The notes below the pieces were generated by a model. It was not told the DNA's origin, searched no databases, and saw only the letters and a list, made by a program, of their open reading frames with translations. A program made the position numbers and the translations under genes. DNA of 51,375 nucleotides from Cohnella lupini. GTDB taxonomy: Bacteria; Bacillota; Bacilli; Paenibacillales; Paenibacillaceae. The DNA lies in contig NZ_QRDY01000027.1 of the NCBI RefSeq assembly GCF_003386205.1, positions 1 through 51,375 of the forward strand. The letters run 5' to 3'. This document shows, piece by piece, positions 49,467-51,375 of the stretch; the first letter of the stretch is position 1, and each line of letters begins with the position of its first letter.

Positions 49467-50978
49467 ATGGAACATAACGAACAGCCGGAATCGATCGAAC
49501 TAGGCGAATTATTGCAAATCCGACGCAACAAGCTGGACGAGCTGCGTGCGCTTGGCATCGATCCGTTCGGCACGAAATTTAACCGTACGCACGAAGCGGG
49601 CAAGATCCTGGAGCAGTATTCGGAGCTGTCGAAGGAAGAGCTTGAAGAGAAAGAGATCGAGGTTAGCATAGCCGGCCGCATCATGACGAAACGCGCAATG
49701 GGTAAAGCCTCGTTCGCGAATCTCCAGGACCTTAGCGGAAGAATTCAAATCTACGTTCGCGCGGATTCGATTCCGGCCCATAAGTATCAAGCATTCGATA
49801 TTCTGGATATCGGCGACATGATCGGGGTTAGCGGGGTGGTCTTTAAGACGAAGACCGGCGAAACCTCCATTAAGGTCAAAGATCTCGAGGTTCTTACGAA
49901 GTCCTTGCTGCCATTGCCGGATAAGTTCCATGGGCTGAAGGATGTAGAGACCCGCTATCGCCAGCGCTACGTTGACCTTATCGTTAATCCGGATGTGCAG
50001 AAGACTTTCATCTCTCGTTCCCGCATCATTCAATCGATGCGCCGATACTTGGATGATCGCGGATATTTGGAGGTTGAGACGCCGACTTTGCATTCCATCG
50101 CGGGAGGCGCCGCGGCCCGTCCGTTCGTGACTCATCATAACGCGCTCGATATGCAGCTTTATATGCGGATCGCCATCGAGCTTCATCTGAAAAGATTGAT
50201 CGTCGGCGGACTGGAGAAGGTGTACGAGATCGGACGGGTGTATCGCAACGAGGGAATCTCGACGCGACACAACCCGGAATTCACGATGATTGAATTGTAC
50301 GAGGCTTATGCCGATTACGAGGATATCATGCGGTTAACCGAAGAACTCATCGCTCATATCGCCAAGGAAGTTCACGGCACGACGAAGATCATCTATCAAG
50401 GACAAGAGGTCGATCTGACTCCGGCTTGGCGCCGCGTATCAATGACGGCGTTGATCAAGGAGACGGTCGGAGTCGATTTCGAGGTTCAGATGAGCGACGA
50501 GGAAGCGCATGCCATAGCCAAGGAACATAAGGTTCCGGTGGAAAAGCATATGTCGTTCGGCCATATCGTGAACGCGTTCTTCGAAACGTTCTGCGAGCAC
50601 ACGCTGATTCAACCTACTTTCGTAACGGGGCATCCCGTCGCGATCTCTCCTTTGGCGAAGAAGAAGGAGTCGGACCCTCGCTTTACCGACCGCTTCGAGC
50701 TGTTCATCGTGGCGCGGGAGCACGCGAACGCATTTACGGAGCTTAACGATCCGATCGATCAACGCGAACGATTCGAGTCCCAATTGACGGAGAAGGAAGC
50801 GGGTAACGACGAAGCGCACGAGATGGACGAGGATTTCATCCGGGCTCTCGAGTACGGCATGCCGCCGACCGGCGGTCTGGGAATCGGCGTCGACCGTTTG
50901 GTCATGCTGTTGACCGACGCTCCATCGATTCGCGACGTATTGCTGTTCCCTCATATGCGGGATCGTTCCGACTCTTAA
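49467..50978 (+). CDS. lysS: Lysyl-tRNA synthetase, class II
   Basis: A 503-residue enzyme charging tRNA-Lys. The N-terminal OB-fold anticodon-binding domain covers about residues 60-165 (AGRIMTKRAMGKASFANLQD). Class II motif 1 is around RSRIIQSMRRYLD, motif 2 in YRNEGISTRHNPEFTMIE and motif 3 in GLGIGVDRLVMLLT. GAAGGAGAACG precedes the ATG. It lies immediately left of the rRNA operon. Confidence 0.98.
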   Translation: MEHNEQPESIELGELLQIRRNKLDELRALGIDPFGTKFNRTHEAGKILEQYSELSKEELEEKEIEVSIAGRIMTKRAMGKASFANLQDLSGRIQIYVRADSIPAHKYQAFDILDIGDMIGVSGVVFKTKTGETSIKVKDLEVLTKSLLPLPDKFHGLKDVETRYRQRYVDLIVNPDVQKTFISRSRIIQSMRRYLDDRGYLEVETPTLHSIAGGAAARPFVTHHNALDMQLYMRIAIELHLKRLIVGGLEKVYEIGRVYRNEGISTRHNPEFTMIELYEAYADYEDIMRLTEELIAHIAKEVHGTTKIIYQGQEVDLTPAWRRVSMTALIKETVGVDFEVQMSDEEAHAIAKEHKVPVEKHMSFGHIVNAFFETFCEHTLIQPTFVTGHPVAISPLAKKKESDPRFTDRFELFIVAREHANAFTELNDPIDQRERFESQLTEKEAGNDEAHEMDEDFIRALEYGMPPTGGLGIGVDRLVMLLTDAPSIRDVLLFPHMRDRSDS

Positions 50979-51009
50979 CGCTTAAGCTTAATAGCGGGAT
51001 AAGAGGAGT

Positions 51010-51047
51010 AAAACCGGTGTTCGCCAGCTTGGCGGATACCGGTTTTT
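51010..51047 (+). terminator. Terminator after lysS
   Basis: AAACCGGT pairs with ACCGGTTT, with an inner TCGCCA/TGGCGG stem, followed by T residues. Confidence 0.85.
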
Positions 51048-51087
51048 GCGCATTCTAAAAGTAATTAAAATTCATTAGAAAAAAGGG

Positions 51088-51117
51088 TTGCAATCGTCTA
51101 GTGGGCTGTGATATATT
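51088..51117 (+). promoter_or_regulatory. rRNA operon promoter
   Basis: TTGCAA (51088-51093), an 18-bp spacer and TATATT (51112-51117), preceded by an AT-rich stretch that could act as an UP element. Confidence 0.6.
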
Positions 51118-51169
51118 ATTTAAGCCGCTTCAAGAGGGCACGCGATAAACGAGAAAAACGAAACACAAA

Positions 51170-51187
51170 TTGTTCTTTGAAAACTGA
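51170..51187 (+). promoter_or_regulatory. boxA-like antitermination element in the rRNA leader
   Basis: TTGTTCTTTGAAAACTGA resembles the boxA sequence found before 16S rRNA genes in Bacillota and would load Nus factors. Further on, GTCGAC-TT-GTCGAC (about 51293-51306) is a hairpin likely involved in processing. Confidence 0.65.
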
Positions 51188-51310
51188 ACATTGAGCGTAA
51201 GAAACAACAAACGTCTGAGGCGGACTTTCGAGTCTGCGGAAGACAAACCAGCAATACAGATTGAGCCTCAAAAGGCTCTATTATAAGCAATGTCGACTTG
51301 TCGACGGCGC

Positions 51311-51375
51311 TCTATTATGGAGAGTTTGATCCTGGCTCAGGACGAACGCTGGCGGCGTGCCTAATACATGCAAGT
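51311..51375 (+). rRNA. 16S ribosomal RNA, 5' end (truncated by the window)
   Basis: The universal 16S 5' segment is present, GAGAGTTTGATCCTGGCTCA at 51320-51339, continuing through the GACGAACGCTGGCGGCGTGC stretch. Only the first 65 or so bases are inside the window; the exact 5' end is placed by analogy with B. subtilis. Confidence 0.97.

Noticed and set aside
49509..50270. A 253-residue reverse-strand frame
   Set aside because: Shadow of lysS; composition follows the antisense of lysS codons.

Overview
The window is about 51 kb of chromosome from a spore-forming Bacillota, most likely a Paenibacillaceae member (Cohnella or Paenibacillus type). The evidence is sporulation genes (spoVT, yabP, yabQ, spoIIE, yabS, yabT), moderate GC content, a gene order close to the mfd-to-lysS segment of Bacillus subtilis, and a 16S rRNA start at the right edge. 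Every gene reads left to right.

Layout. (1) 232-5448: mfd, a parvulin-type foldase lipoprotein and a DUF6157 protein. (2) 5449-16933: an accessory island of three transport operons between DUF6157 and spoVT. They are a complete urea ABC transporter (urtABCDE), a NitT/TauT-type ABC transporter behind a guanidine-I (ykkC) riboswitch, and a nickel/cobalt ECF transporter (cbiM, a PDGLE protein and a fused CbiQ-CbiO protein). (3) 17136-30926: sporulation, division and housekeeping block with spoVT, a MurJ/SpoVB-like flippase, mazG, hup, rqcP, a lactonase, yabP, yabQ, divIC, an S1-domain protein, spoIIE, yabS and yabT. (4) 30962-42646: tilS, hpt, ftsH, nadA, nadB, nadC, coaX, hslO, a second parvulin lipoprotein and cysK. 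(5) 42812-48631: the pABA/folate cluster pabB, pabA, pabC, folP, folB, folK, then dusB. (6) greA, lysS, and the promoter and first bases of an rRNA operon.

The main result is regulatory. The 17-bp GlnR/TnrA consensus TGTNA-N7-TNACA, with eight fixed bases, occurs five times, and the copies I found lie upstream of the three island operons: two before urtA, two before the riboswitch operon and one before cbiM. In the last two operons a box is centred about 51 bp before the predicted transcription start, next to nearly identical TTGACG-N18-TAGAAT promoters. That is the position known for nitrogen-limitation activation by TnrA. The second operon also has a box on the transcription start, which recalls the activator-plus-repressor arrangement reported for GlnR at Paenibacillus nif genes. 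The three transporters therefore look like one nitrogen-scavenging unit: urea import, probable guanidine import, and import of the nickel needed by urease and by Ni-dependent guanidine hydrolase. No such hydrolase lies in the window, so it would have to be encoded elsewhere.

Other structures: two intergenic arrays of tandem repeats (13810-14020 and about 28450-29117) share an exact 51-bp period and a similar internal inverted repeat. The cbiM leader ends in an intrinsic terminator and may be an undescribed attenuator. spoIIE has a 21-bp-spaced promoter with a Spo0A-like box. Candidate forespore promoters precede spoVT (sigma-G) and yabS (sigma-F). All assignments come from reading the sequence; no database search was run.
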